Shown: in pieces, positions 55,313 through 63,455 of the stretch
Numbering within the stretch: position 1 is the first letter of the stretch
Layout of the letters: each line of letters starts with the position of its first letter
NCBI RefSeq assembly: GCF_900215245.1
Contig: NZ_LT907842.1
Coordinates: 4,340,001 to 4,404,000 of the forward strand
DNA: 64,000 bases
Direction: 5' to 3'
Source of the DNA: Pseudomonas fluorescens
GTDB lineage: Bacteria; Pseudomonadota; Gammaproteobacteria; Pseudomonadales; Pseudomonadaceae
Position numbers and translations under genes: made by a program
The notes under the pieces: model-generated
The model's input: only the letters and a program-made list of their open reading frames with translations
What the model was told of the DNA's origin: nothing
Database searches by the model: none

Positions 55313-55768
55313 ATGAAACCACCTTTCAATTTCACCCGCTTCCTGCCCATGGCTGCGCGCTTGTTGGGCCGTGGGCGTTTACCGACCCTGCTGTTCGCGG
55401 TTGCCGCCAAAGGCTCAAGCCAAGGCAACCGGCTGGGTAATCTCAAGGATGACCTCAAGTTGCTCCAGGCCCTGTGCCTGGCTTACTGGCGCGGAGAGTA
55501 CCGGGCGATCAGCCCCAAGGCGCTGATCTCGGTGGTGGCGGGGTTGATGTATTTCCTCAGCCCGATCGATGCGATCCCGGACTTTATCCCTATGTTCGGC
55601 ATGCTCGATGACATCGCTGTGCTGGCATGGGTCATGAAGACCTTGAACGGCGAGCTGAGCGCCTTTCGCGCCTGGCGCGACGCCCAGCGCCCGGAAAAAC
55701 TCGCCGTGGTTGAGCGACTGCCTGCGACGGCTGCGCTGCTGACCCAGGAAAACCCACAAAAAAATTGA
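55313..55768 (+). CDS. YkvA family protein (DUF1232)
   Basis: A 151-aa protein with the DUF1232 core: PKALISVVAGLMYFLSPIDA then IPDFIPMFGMLDDIAVLAWV, two closely spaced hydrophobic helices around the SPIDAIPDFIP signature, so membrane-associated. Family function is unknown. ATG 55313 follows GGAG. The palindrome with DnaA boxes lies just upstream, so control by DnaA or a nearby structure is possible. Confidence 0.85.
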   Translation: MKPPFNFTRFLPMAARLLGRGRLPTLLFAVAAKGSSQGNRLGNLKDDLKLLQALCLAYWRGEYRAISPKALISVVAGLMYFLSPIDAIPDFIPMFGMLDDIAVLAWVMKTLNGELSAFRAWRDAQRPEKLAVVERLPATAALLTQENPQKN

Positions 55769-55863
55769 TGACTCTTATATCCCCTGCGACCTTTGCGGCT
55801 GTTAGGATTACACTTCTAAGGAAAGAACTTACTTAGTAAGTGTTGTAATCCTACGGGGCAGTC

Positions 55864-56202
55864 ATGGATATTCAGATAATTTCACGCAATGGCGAGCCCG
55901 AGTATGCGGTGTTGCCATGGGATCAGTACCAGGCGCTGCTAAAAGCTGCCGGTCAGCCGCAACCCACGCTCGCTTCTTCCCCCGCCGCACCCCTCGCGAT
56001 TGACCAGGGCCTGCGCCCGCTCGCAGACCTGAGCAGCCTGCGTGAAGCCAAGGGCCTGGCCATCGAAACCCTGGCCCGCACGGTGGGTATCAGCCCGTCC
56101 TATCTTGGATTGATTGAACGTGGTGAACGCCAGCCGGATGCCGCCATACGCCGCAGCCTGGCCTGGGAATTGGGCGTTGCAGGTTGGAGGGATGAATCTT
56201 GA
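55864..56202 (+). CDS. XRE-type helix-turn-helix protein with Phd-like N terminus
   Basis: A 112-aa protein. Residues 1-27 (NGEPEYAVLPWDQYQALLKA) resemble the prevent-host-death/Phd antitoxin start, and residues 55-105 are an XRE helix-turn-helix (GLAIETLARTVGISPSYLGL, then ERGERQPD). Such a build suits a repressor of its own promoter. Upstream, ACTTAGTAAGT is a small palindrome that could be its operator. It overlaps the next gene by four bases (TTGA), so they form a coupled pair; whether this is a toxin-antitoxin system is unproven. Confidence 0.78.
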   Translation: MDIQIISRNGEPEYAVLPWDQYQALLKAAGQPQPTLASSPAAPLAIDQGLRPLADLSSLREAKGLAIETLARTVGISPSYLGLIERGERQPDAAIRRSLAWELGVAGWRDES

Positions 56203-56570
56203 GCCTACGAATCAGTCGTCAACACTGGGATGGGTTACTCAACGAACTGGACCAGGCGCGCCGCCAGCGCCATCTGCTGACCTACCGCGCGCTGCTGGAG
56301 CGCCTGCAGTTCCCCACGCCGGCGATGCAGACGCTGGCCGCGGCCCTTGAACACCTGGCCGCACTGGACGCCAAGGCCGAGCAGCCATTGCGCAGCTCGC
56401 TGGTCATCAGCCAGGGCGCCAGCCGCTTGCCGCGTACCGGCTTCTTTGAGTGTGTGGAGCGCCTGGGGCGTTTCAGTGGGCCATCCGATGGTGTGGCGGC
56501 GGCATCCTGGCATGCCTCGGAAGTGGTGCGAGTGTTCGAATACGAGTACCCGGAATCCGCCGAGGCTTAA
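56199..56570 (+). CDS. Conserved protein of unknown function (123 aa)
   Basis: Starts at TTG 56199, with GGAGG eight bases before it and overlapping the stop of the XRE gene. The body is helical (WDGLLNELDQARRQRHLLTY, ALLERLQFPTPAMQTLAAAL) followed by RSSLVISQGASRLPRTGFFE, which resembles the motif of a leucine-rich start, VV-S and G-FF common to many uncharacterised bacterial proteins. No nuclease, kinase or RNase signature is visible, so I cannot name a toxin type. Confidence 0.72.
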   Translation: MSLRISRQHWDGLLNELDQARRQRHLLTYRALLERLQFPTPAMQTLAAALEHLAALDAKAEQPLRSSLVISQGASRLPRTGFFECVERLGRFSGPSDGVAAASWHASEVVRVFEYEYPESAEA

Positions 56571-58336
56571 AGCGGCTGCGGCACGCTGTCCATGCTGTCG
56601 ATGACATGAATGCTGTAACCGGCCACATCCTTGGCGTGGTGCTTGGCCTGTGAGGCCAGCTCCGCCAACTGGCTGGCATCCAGTTGTCCACAGGCCTGTG
56701 GATACAAATGCACCACACCGATCGACAGCGACAACAAGGCGAACTCCTGGCGCACGCCCTGGCGGTTCAACGCCACGAAGCAGCCGGCGTCGATGTGTTC
56801 GGTGCGATAGAAGCGCCGGCATTGGGTGTGGAAATCGTCCAATAACTGGTTGAGCCGCTTGCGCCAATCCTGCGGGCCCAGCACCAGTAAAAAATCATCC
56901 CCGCCGATATGGCCGACAAAGTCGCGGCTCGGGTCGACCCGGTCGTTCAGGCACTGCGCCAGGCACAGCAACACTTCATCCCCGCGCCCGTAGCCATAGA
57001 TATCGTTGAACGGCTTGAAACTGTCGATATCTACGTAGCAGATCACTGACTCGCGCCGTTGTTGCAGCAAGCGCGTCAGGCATTGCTGAATCGGCACATT
57101 GCCGGGTAGCAGCGTCAGTGGGTTGGCGTAACGCGCTTGTTGGATCTTCAGCTCGGTGATCAGCTTAAGCACATCAATGACCCGACCCAGGCCGAGGTAA
57201 TCGCCGTTGAGGGTGATGATGAAATCTTCTTCAATTCGCTGGCGTGCGCGGCTGGTCAACAAGCGGCTGACTTGCTGCAGGGACTGGCTCAATTCCACGG
57301 CCAGAAAGTCATCGCTCATCAAGCGGCTGATGGGTTTGCGCGCGAACAGGTCGGTGGCGAACGGCTTGAGCAGCGCGTCCGACAAGGAATGCCGGTGCAC
57401 GATGCCGACCGGGTGGCCGCGGCCATCCAGCACGGCCAGGGAGTTGAGGTTGGCCTGGCGACGGAAGGATTCCAGGACCAACGCAGTGGCGGTGTCCTGA
57501 TCCACCGCCGGTTGCTCGTTGAGCAGGGCGCTGAGGTCGCTGCCTTCTTCGCTGAGGGCGAGGTTGGCATTGTCTTGCTTGGGCAGCATCAGGCGTGCTT
57601 CCTGGGGCGGCTGTTCCTGCGGACGGCAAAGCAGGTAGCCCTGGACCAGATCAACGCCCATCTCGGTTAACACCGCCAGTTCTTCCGGCAGCTCAATGCC
57701 CTCTGCAATCACCTGCGCACGCGAGGCGCGGGCGATTTGCAGGATTGAGCCGACAAACTCACGCTTGAGCGCGTCCTGGTGGATGCCGTCGATAAAATGC
57801 CGGTCGATCTTCACGTAATCCGGGCGCAGTTCCGACCATAAACGCAGGCTGGAATAGCCGGCGCCCAAGTCATCCAGCGCGATGGCGAAGCCCATGTCGC
57901 GGTAATGATGCAGCGCAGTTTGCAGCAAGTCGAAATCGTCGGTGGGCGTCTGCTCGGTGAGTTCGATCACCACCTGGCTGGGTGGGATACCGAAGTCGCG
58001 CAACAGTTGCAGCGTGCGACCCGGCTGATGCGCCGTCTCCATCAAGGATTCCGGCGAGATGTTCAAGAACAGTTTGCCCGGCAGTTTCTGTTCACTGAAG
58101 CGCCGGCATGCGCTTTCACGGCAGGCGATTTCCAGTTCACTGAGGCGCCCGGCATGGCTGGCCACCGAGAACAGGGCGACGGGGGAGTGCAGTGGGCTGT
58201 TGGACGGGCCACGGCTGAGGGCTTCGTAGCCGAGGATGCGCCGCTCGGACAGGCAAATGATCGGTTGGAACAAGCTGTGCAAACTGCCTTGAGCCAGGAT
58301 TGAGCCCAATGCATTCAGCTGTTCGGTCATGGTCAT
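56567..58336 (-). CDS. EAL-CBS-GGDEF cyclic-di-GMP protein
   Basis: A 589-aa cytoplasmic protein. The EAL phosphodiesterase domain (about residues 20-250) keeps the catalytic set: YEALSRG, NISPE, ELTEQ, ALDDLGAGYSS, VKIDR and VIAEGIE. Two CBS repeats follow (about 270-400), then a GGDEF domain in which the signature is GGDDF and the inhibitory site is not evident. It most likely degrades c-di-GMP, with the GGDEF part weakly active or regulatory. The layout matches my memory of P. aeruginosa PA3258. ATG 58336 is used; the longer frame to 58390 is terminator sequence. Its last four bases overlap the end of the convergent 123-aa gene. Confidence 0.9.
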   Translation of the reverse strand: MTMTEQLNALGSILAQGSLHSLFQPIICLSERRILGYEALSRGPSNSPLHSPVALFSVASHAGRLSELEIACRESACRRFSEQKLPGKLFLNISPESLMETAHQPGRTLQLLRDFGIPPSQVVIELTEQTPTDDFDLLQTALHHYRDMGFAIALDDLGAGYSSLRLWSELRPDYVKIDRHFIDGIHQDALKREFVGSILQIARASRAQVIAEGIELPEELAVLTEMGVDLVQGYLLCRPQEQPPQEARLMLPKQDNANLALSEEGSDLSALLNEQPAVDQDTATALVLESFRRQANLNSLAVLDGRGHPVGIVHRHSLSDALLKPFATDLFARKPISRLMSDDFLAVELSQSLQQVSRLLTSRARQRIEEDFIITLNGDYLGLGRVIDVLKLITELKIQQARYANPLTLLPGNVPIQQCLTRLLQQRRESVICYVDIDSFKPFNDIYGYGRGDEVLLCLAQCLNDRVDPSRDFVGHIGGDDFLLVLGPQDWRKRLNQLLDDFHTQCRRFYRTEHIDAGCFVALNRQGVRQEFALLSLSIGVVHLYPQACGQLDASQLAELASQAKHHAKDVAGYSIHVIDSMDSVPQPL

Positions 58337-58350
58337 GGCGATCTCGATCG

Positions 58351-58387
58351 AAAAAAAAGGACCGCAGGCATTAAGCCTGCGGTCCTT
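58351..58387 (-). terminator. Intrinsic terminator of prc
   Basis: On the minus strand, AAGGACCGCAGGC, a short loop, GCCTGCGGTCCTT followed by eight T. It lies between prc and the EAL-CBS-GGDEF gene and so separates their transcripts. Confidence 0.92.
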
Positions 58388-58454
58388 CATTTCACGACAG
58401 AATGATGTCTATATGATGACACTCCAGGGAGCGCTCACATTAAATTGTCATCAT

Positions 58455-60536
58455 TTACTGCTTGGCCACCTGCTTGCTGATTTTCAGGTAGTCCAGCAGG
58501 ACCCGGCCAGTCTCGGACAGGTAGGCGTCGTCTTCCGGCTTGGTTTTTTCAGGCTCGGTTGGCAGTGCATCTTCATCTTCTTTCTTCAGCTCTTTGAGCG
58601 GGTCTTCGCCCTTGGCCTTGCGGCGGGCGTTTTCCAGCACAAGCTGCTGATTCTCGATGTCGGTGTGCTGCGCACGGCGATCCGCTTCATTGAGGCTGAC
58701 GGTTTTTTCTTCCATCAGCTTCTTGGCCAAGGCCAGTTTGTCACGGATAAACACGAACTCGGCATCCTTGGCGGAGCGAGTGTCATGGTCAGCTTTGAGC
58801 TGCGCCAGGTACGGCTTGAACGGGTCCGAAGCAGGTTTGATCGCAGGGCGAATGGTGTCCCACGGCATCGCTTCAGGCAGCGCGCTTTCGCCGATTTCCT
58901 TGGTGTCGATGATCGACGGGAAATCAACATCCGGCAGTACGCCCTGATGCTGGGTGCTCTGCCCGGAAACCCGGTAGAACTTGGCAATGGTCAGCTTCAG
59001 TTCGCCATGGTTGAGCGGCTGAATGGTCTGCACGGTGCCTTTACCGAAGGTCTGGCCGCCGACGATCAACGCGCGGTGGTAGTCCTGCATGGCGCCAGCG
59101 AAAATCTCCGAAGCCGAGGCCGAGAGGCGGTTGACCAGCAACGCCATCGGACCTTTGTAGAAGGCGCCCGGGTTCTCGTCTTCGAGCACGTCGACACGGC
59201 CGTCAGCGTTGCGGACCAACACGGTCGGGCCCTTGTCGATAAACAGGCTGGTCAGCTCGGTGGCTTCCTGCAGGGAGCCGCCGCCGTTATTGCGCAGGTC
59301 GATGACCACGCCGTCGACTTTTTCCTTATGCAGCTCTGTCAGGATTTTCTTCACGTCGCGGGTGGTGCTCTTGTAGTCCGGGTCACCGGCGCGGAACGCC
59401 TTGAAGTCCAGATAGAACGCCGGGATCACCACGACGCCCAGTTTGTAATCCTTGCCATCCTGCTTGAGCTTGAGGACTTGCTTCTGCACGGCCTGATCTT
59501 CGAGCTTCACCGCTTCACGGGTGATGGACACGATCTTGCTGGTCTGGTCGTTCGGCGCATTGGTGTGCGGAATCACTTCCAGGCGCACCACGCTGCCTTT
59601 TGGCCCACGGATCAGCTTGACCACTTCGTCCAGACGCCAGCCGACCACATCGACCATCTCTTTGTCGCCCTGGGCCACGCCGATGATCTTGTCCGCCGGG
59701 GCGACCTGCTTGGTCTTGTCGGCAGGACCTGCCGGCACCAGACGCACGATCTTCACCTGGTCATTGTCGCTTTGCAGGACGGCACCAATGCCTTCCAGCG
59801 ACAGACTCATGTTGATATCAAAGTTTTCCGCGTTATCTGGCGACAGATAATTGGTGTGCGGGTCGTAGGACATCGCGAAGGTGTTGATGTAGGCCTGGAA
59901 GATATCTTCGGCACGGGTCTGGTCCAGACGCGCCAACTGATTCTTGTAGCGCTTGGTCAACAGCTCTTGAATGGCCTTCGGCTCTTTGCCGGCGATCTTC
60001 AAGCGCAGCACTTCGTCCTTGACGCGTTTGCGCCACAGGTCATCCAGCGCGGCGGTGCTGGTCAGCCAAGGGGCGTCCTTGCGGTCCACCAGAAGGGTTT
60101 CCTTCTGCGTGAAGTCGAGCTTGTCGACGCCCTTGTTCAACTCACCCAAGGCGAAGTCCAGACGCGCTTTGACGCGGTCCAGGTAACGCTTGTAGATGGT
60201 GAACGCAGGCTGCAGGTCGCCGCTTTTGAGGAGGTCGTCGAACTGTGTCTTCCACTTGTCGAACTCAGCGATATCGCTGGCCAGGAAGTAGCTGCGCGAC
60301 GGGTCCAACAGCTTGAGGTAGCTGTCGTAAATGATCACCGAGCGAGCGTCGTCCAGCGGCGGCTTGCTGTAGTGATGGCGCTTGAGCAACTCGACGACGT
60401 TAAGGCTGGCAATCACCTCATCGCGATCAGGCTGAAGATTGTCCCAGCTATTGGCTGCGAACGTATTGGTCGACATCGACGCGAAGCCGAGACCAATGAA
60501 AAAAGCGAGGGCGGTGCTGGGGAACAGATGCTTCAT
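58455..60536 (-). CDS. prc: Tail-specific protease Prc
   Basis: A 693-aa periplasmic S41 protease. Signal peptide at about residues 1-27 (ending NTFA). A PDZ domain (IGAVLQSDNDQVKIVRLVPA) precedes the catalytic core, whose Ser is in VNRLSASASEIFAGA and Lys in GQTFGKGTVQ. The C-terminal DUF3340 extension is present. In P. aeruginosa the homologue (AlgO) cleaves MucA forms and so links to alginate; here the target set is inferred. ATG 60536 gives the signal peptide; the frame opens at 60569. Confidence 0.95.
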   Translation of the reverse strand: MKHLFPSTALAFFIGLGFASMSTNTFAANSWDNLQPDRDEVIASLNVVELLKRHHYSKPPLDDARSVIIYDSYLKLLDPSRSYFLASDIAEFDKWKTQFDDLLKSGDLQPAFTIYKRYLDRVKARLDFALGELNKGVDKLDFTQKETLLVDRKDAPWLTSTAALDDLWRKRVKDEVLRLKIAGKEPKAIQELLTKRYKNQLARLDQTRAEDIFQAYINTFAMSYDPHTNYLSPDNAENFDINMSLSLEGIGAVLQSDNDQVKIVRLVPAGPADKTKQVAPADKIIGVAQGDKEMVDVVGWRLDEVVKLIRGPKGSVVRLEVIPHTNAPNDQTSKIVSITREAVKLEDQAVQKQVLKLKQDGKDYKLGVVVIPAFYLDFKAFRAGDPDYKSTTRDVKKILTELHKEKVDGVVIDLRNNGGGSLQEATELTSLFIDKGPTVLVRNADGRVDVLEDENPGAFYKGPMALLVNRLSASASEIFAGAMQDYHRALIVGGQTFGKGTVQTIQPLNHGELKLTIAKFYRVSGQSTQHQGVLPDVDFPSIIDTKEIGESALPEAMPWDTIRPAIKPASDPFKPYLAQLKADHDTRSAKDAEFVFIRDKLALAKKLMEEKTVSLNEADRRAQHTDIENQQLVLENARRKAKGEDPLKELKKEDEDALPTEPEKTKPEDDAYLSETGRVLLDYLKISKQVAKQ

Positions 60537-60674
60537 GCTGATTCGACGCGGGGGCAATTGATAACGCATATTAGGCCGTCTTTGAGGGAGCCGGTTCCAT
60601 ATGATCCGGTCGCATAATGCAAAAAGCCCGGCGCTACAGCTACGGGCTCAGTCCAGACTCACTATGGAGGCACT

Positions 60675-61637
60675 GTGAAAGCATTGCAAGGCGTTGAAGG
60701 TCATGTGGAGTGGTTGGAAGAGCCCAGTCCTACCTGCGATGTAGGCCAAGTTCGCATTCGTGTGGCGGCCGCTGGCCTTAATCGCGCTGATTTGTTACAG
60801 CGCGCCGGGCTCTATCCGCCGCCTCCGGGGGCTAGCCATGTGCTCGGCCTGGAGTGTTCCGGGGTGATCAGCGAAGTGGGCGCAGGTTCGTCCTGGCAAG
60901 TCGGCGATCGCGTCTGCGCGCTGCTGGCCGGTGGCGGCATGGCCGAAGAAGTGGTGGTGGACGCGCGCCACGTGCTGCCGGTGCCGGAAGGTTTGTCGCT
61001 GGCTGAAGCCGCGGCGCTGCCAGAGGTGTACAGCACGGCGTGGCTGAATCTGTTCCAGTTGGCGGGCCTCAAACCCGGCGAAAAAGTCTTGTTGCATGCC
61101 GGCGCCAGTGGCGTCGGCTCGGCGGCGATCCAGTTGTGCAAGGCATTTGGCAGCCCGTGCTGGGTCAGTGTCGGCTCGGCGGAACGGCTGGCCTACTGCG
61201 AGGCACTTGGCGCCCAGGGCGGCGTGGTACGTACCGACGGCATTGAAGGGCTGCGCGATTTTGGGCCGTTCGATGTGATCCTCGACCCGGTCGGCGGCAA
61301 CTATGCTGGCCTGGACCTGAAGCTGTTGGCCCTGGATGGTCGTTGGGTGTTGATCGGCTTGATGGGCGGGCGTGATGCTCAGCTCGACCTGGCGCAGGTG
61401 CTGGGCAAGCGCATTCAGTTGCTCGGCTCGACCTTGCGCAGCCGCAGTGATGAGTTCAAGGCGGGCCTGTTGAGTGATTTGAGCCAGCAGGTGTGGCCGC
61501 TTTTTGTTGAGGGCCGTTTGAGTCCGCAACTGGCCAAGACTTTCTCGATCAGGGATGCCGAGGCGGCCTTTGCCGAATTGGCGAGCAACCAGATTTCCGG
61601 GAAATTGGTGTTGGTGATTGACGAGCGCTTGGTCTGA
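60675..61637 (+). CDS. NAD(P)H quinone oxidoreductase, PIG3/QOR type
   Basis: A 320-aa zinc-free MDR enzyme. Segments AAAGLNRADLLQRAGLYPPPP and HVLGLECSGVISEVG are typical of the PIG3/TP53I3-QorA branch that reduces quinones with NADPH. The Rossmann motif is LLHAGASGVGSAAIQL. Start is GTG 60675 with GGAGG four bases upstream. It stands divergent from prc over a 138-base spacer and may serve redox protection. Confidence 0.92.
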   Translation: MKALQGVEGHVEWLEEPSPTCDVGQVRIRVAAAGLNRADLLQRAGLYPPPPGASHVLGLECSGVISEVGAGSSWQVGDRVCALLAGGGMAEEVVVDARHVLPVPEGLSLAEAAALPEVYSTAWLNLFQLAGLKPGEKVLLHAGASGVGSAAIQLCKAFGSPCWVSVGSAERLAYCEALGAQGGVVRTDGIEGLRDFGPFDVILDPVGGNYAGLDLKLLALDGRWVLIGLMGGRDAQLDLAQVLGKRIQLLGSTLRSRSDEFKAGLLSDLSQQVWPLFVEGRLSPQLAKTFSIRDAEAAFAELASNQISGKLVLVIDERLV

Positions 61638-61660
61638 TCTCAAGTTGAAATGTAACCCGG

Positions 61661-61749
61661 TGTGGGAGGGGGCTTGCTCCCGATCGCAGTGTGTCAGATG
61701 AAGAATTCTTCACTGTCATACCGCTATCGGGAGCAAGCCCCCTCCCACA
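61661..61749. repeat. REP inverted repeat pair (GGGAGGGGGCTTGCTCCCGA type)
   Basis: TGTGGGAGGGGGCTTGCTCC on the left and GGAGCAAGCCCCCTCCCACA on the right, a third stem variant in which both arms have changed together. It lies between the convergent quinone oxidoreductase and HAD genes. Confidence 0.88.
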
Positions 61750-61781
61750 TTTTGATTGGATTCAATTCAAAGAGGTTGGGG

Positions 61782-62435
61782 TCAGACCCAGTTGTGGATC
61801 GGCCAGCCGGCTTTTTCAGCATGCTCGCGCAACACCGGGTCGGGGTTCACCACCTGCGGGTGATCGACCTTCAGCAGCAATGGCAAATCATTGCGCGAAT
61901 CCGAGTAAAAGTACGCCCCTTCCAGTGATTCACCTTCCTGCTCCAGCCATTCCAGCAACCGGGTGATCTTGCCTTCACGGTAAGTCAGTACGCCCACGGT
62001 TCGGCCGCTGTAAGCGCCATGGCTGACTTCCAGATCAATCCCCAGCACTTCATCAATACCGATACGTGCGGCAATCGGTGTGACCAAGTGCGTACCCGAG
62101 GCGGAAATCACCAGAATCCGATCGCCATTTGCACGGTGCCGGGCGATGGTTTTGGTGGCGTCGCTGTAGATCAGTGGCTCAATCACATCCTCGACCCATG
62201 GCTCTACCAGGTGGTCGATTTCCTCCTGCGTGCGCCCGATCATGGGCTCCAGGCTGAAGTCCATGAAGTCTTCCATCAACAGCTTGCCCTGGCTGTAGGC
62301 GTCCATCAGTTCGTTGTTCTTGCGCATGAACGACTCAGGGTCGACCCAGCCCAGGCGGCCCATCTGCTCGCTCCACAACGTGGCGCAGTCGCCGTGGATC
62401 AAGGTGTCGTCCAGATCAAAAATTACCAATGCCAT
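61782..62435 (-). CDS. HAD-IB family phosphatase, SerB-like
   Basis: A 217-aa hydrolase of the HAD superfamily, subclass IB. Motif I is FDLDDTLIHGD with the nucleophile D7 and acid D9, motif II has the Ser of LVISASGTH, and motif III/IV is DSRNDLPLL. The cap type is that of phosphoserine phosphatase relatives; the true substrate is not known and a free serine route is not implied. It lies just downstream of an ABC importer, which may supply the substrate; that is inference. Confidence 0.88.
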   Translation of the reverse strand: MALVIFDLDDTLIHGDCATLWSEQMGRLGWVDPESFMRKNNELMDAYSQGKLLMEDFMDFSLEPMIGRTQEEIDHLVEPWVEDVIEPLIYSDATKTIARHRANGDRILVISASGTHLVTPIAARIGIDEVLGIDLEVSHGAYSGRTVGVLTYREGKITRLLEWLEQEGESLEGAYFYSDSRNDLPLLLKVDHPQVVNPDPVLREHAEKAGWPIHNWV

Positions 62436-62465
62436 CCGTCATGCTCTCTGAATTAATTCGTTGCG

Positions 62466-63455
62466 TCAGGCTACTTCACACAACGCACTTGGGTCGATGG
62501 AAAGTGCCAGGCGCTGCCCATCCGGGTGCAAGTCGTCGGCGGACCGGTTGAGCACGTCGACCACCAACTCCACACCGCGCGCTTCGATGCGATAGCGAAT
62601 CACATTGCCCAGCAAGCTGTGGCTGCGCACCAACGCATCCAGCTCGCCGCTGCGGCTCAGTTCGATGGCTTCCGGGCGAATTGCGATGCGCCCGTTGATC
62701 GGGCGTTGCAGCAACTGGCTGGCCTTGTCGGCGTCGAGCAGGTTGTAGTTGCCGATAAACCCCGCGGCGAATACATCCACCGGCGCGGTGTAGAGGGTCT
62801 CGGCATCGCCGCTCTGCACAATCTTGCCCTGGTTCATCAGGAAGATGCGGTCCGACATGGTCAGGGCTTCTTCCTGGTCATGGGTCACGAAGATCGTGGT
62901 CAGCCCCAGTTCACGCTGGATCTGGCGGATCTGTTCGCGCAAGTGCTTGCGAATCCGGGCGTCCAGCGCCGACAGCGGCTCATCCAGCAGCAACAGGCGC
63001 GGGCGGGTCACCAGCGAGCGGGCGAGTGCCACCCGCTGGCACTGGCCGCCGGACATCTGGTGCGGGTAACGACCGGCGAGCTCCTTGAGTTCCACCAGTT
63101 GCAGCACTTCCTGCACACGCTTGTGGCTGTCGTCGGCGTTGACCTTTTGCATGCGCAGGCCGAAGGCGACGTTCTGTTCCACGGTCATGTTGGGGAACAG
63201 CGCATAACTTTGGAATACCATGCCGATATGCCGTTTCTGCGGGCTGAGGGGGACGATGTCCTGGCCATCCAGCAGAATTTTCCCACTGTCCACCGACGTC
63301 AGCCCAGCGATGCAGCGCAGCAAGGTCGACTTGCCACAACCGGAAGGGCCAAGCAGGGTGACGAACTCGCCCTTGGCGATCTCGCAGTTGATGTCACTGA
63401 ACACCGGGGTGCCGGCGTAGCCTTTTTGCAGGTGTTGGACGCTGACGAAGCTCAT
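62466..63455 (-). CDS. ABC importer ATP-binding protein, PotA-like
   Basis: A 329-aa ATPase with the CysA/PotA/FbpC-type C-terminal extension. Walker A LLGPSGCGKSTLLR, Q-loop MVFQSYALFP, signature MSGGQCQRVALARSL, Walker B LLLLDEPLSALDA and the H-loop in VTHDQEEAL are intact. The TOBE-like C terminus (INGRIAIRPEAIELSR) follows. It overlaps the permease gene by four bases (ATGA). The class imports polyamines, ferric iron or phosphonates; the solute-binding gene lies outside the window, so the cargo is open. Confidence 0.94.
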   Translation of the reverse strand: MSFVSVQHLQKGYAGTPVFSDINCEIAKGEFVTLLGPSGCGKSTLLRCIAGLTSVDSGKILLDGQDIVPLSPQKRHIGMVFQSYALFPNMTVEQNVAFGLRMQKVNADDSHKRVQEVLQLVELKELAGRYPHQMSGGQCQRVALARSLVTRPRLLLLDEPLSALDARIRKHLREQIRQIQRELGLTTIFVTHDQEEALTMSDRIFLMNQGKIVQSGDAETLYTAPVDVFAAGFIGNYNLLDADKASQLLQRPINGRIAIRPEAIELSRSGELDALVRSHSLLGNVIRYRIEARGVELVVDVLNRSADDLHPDGQRLALSIDPSALCEVA

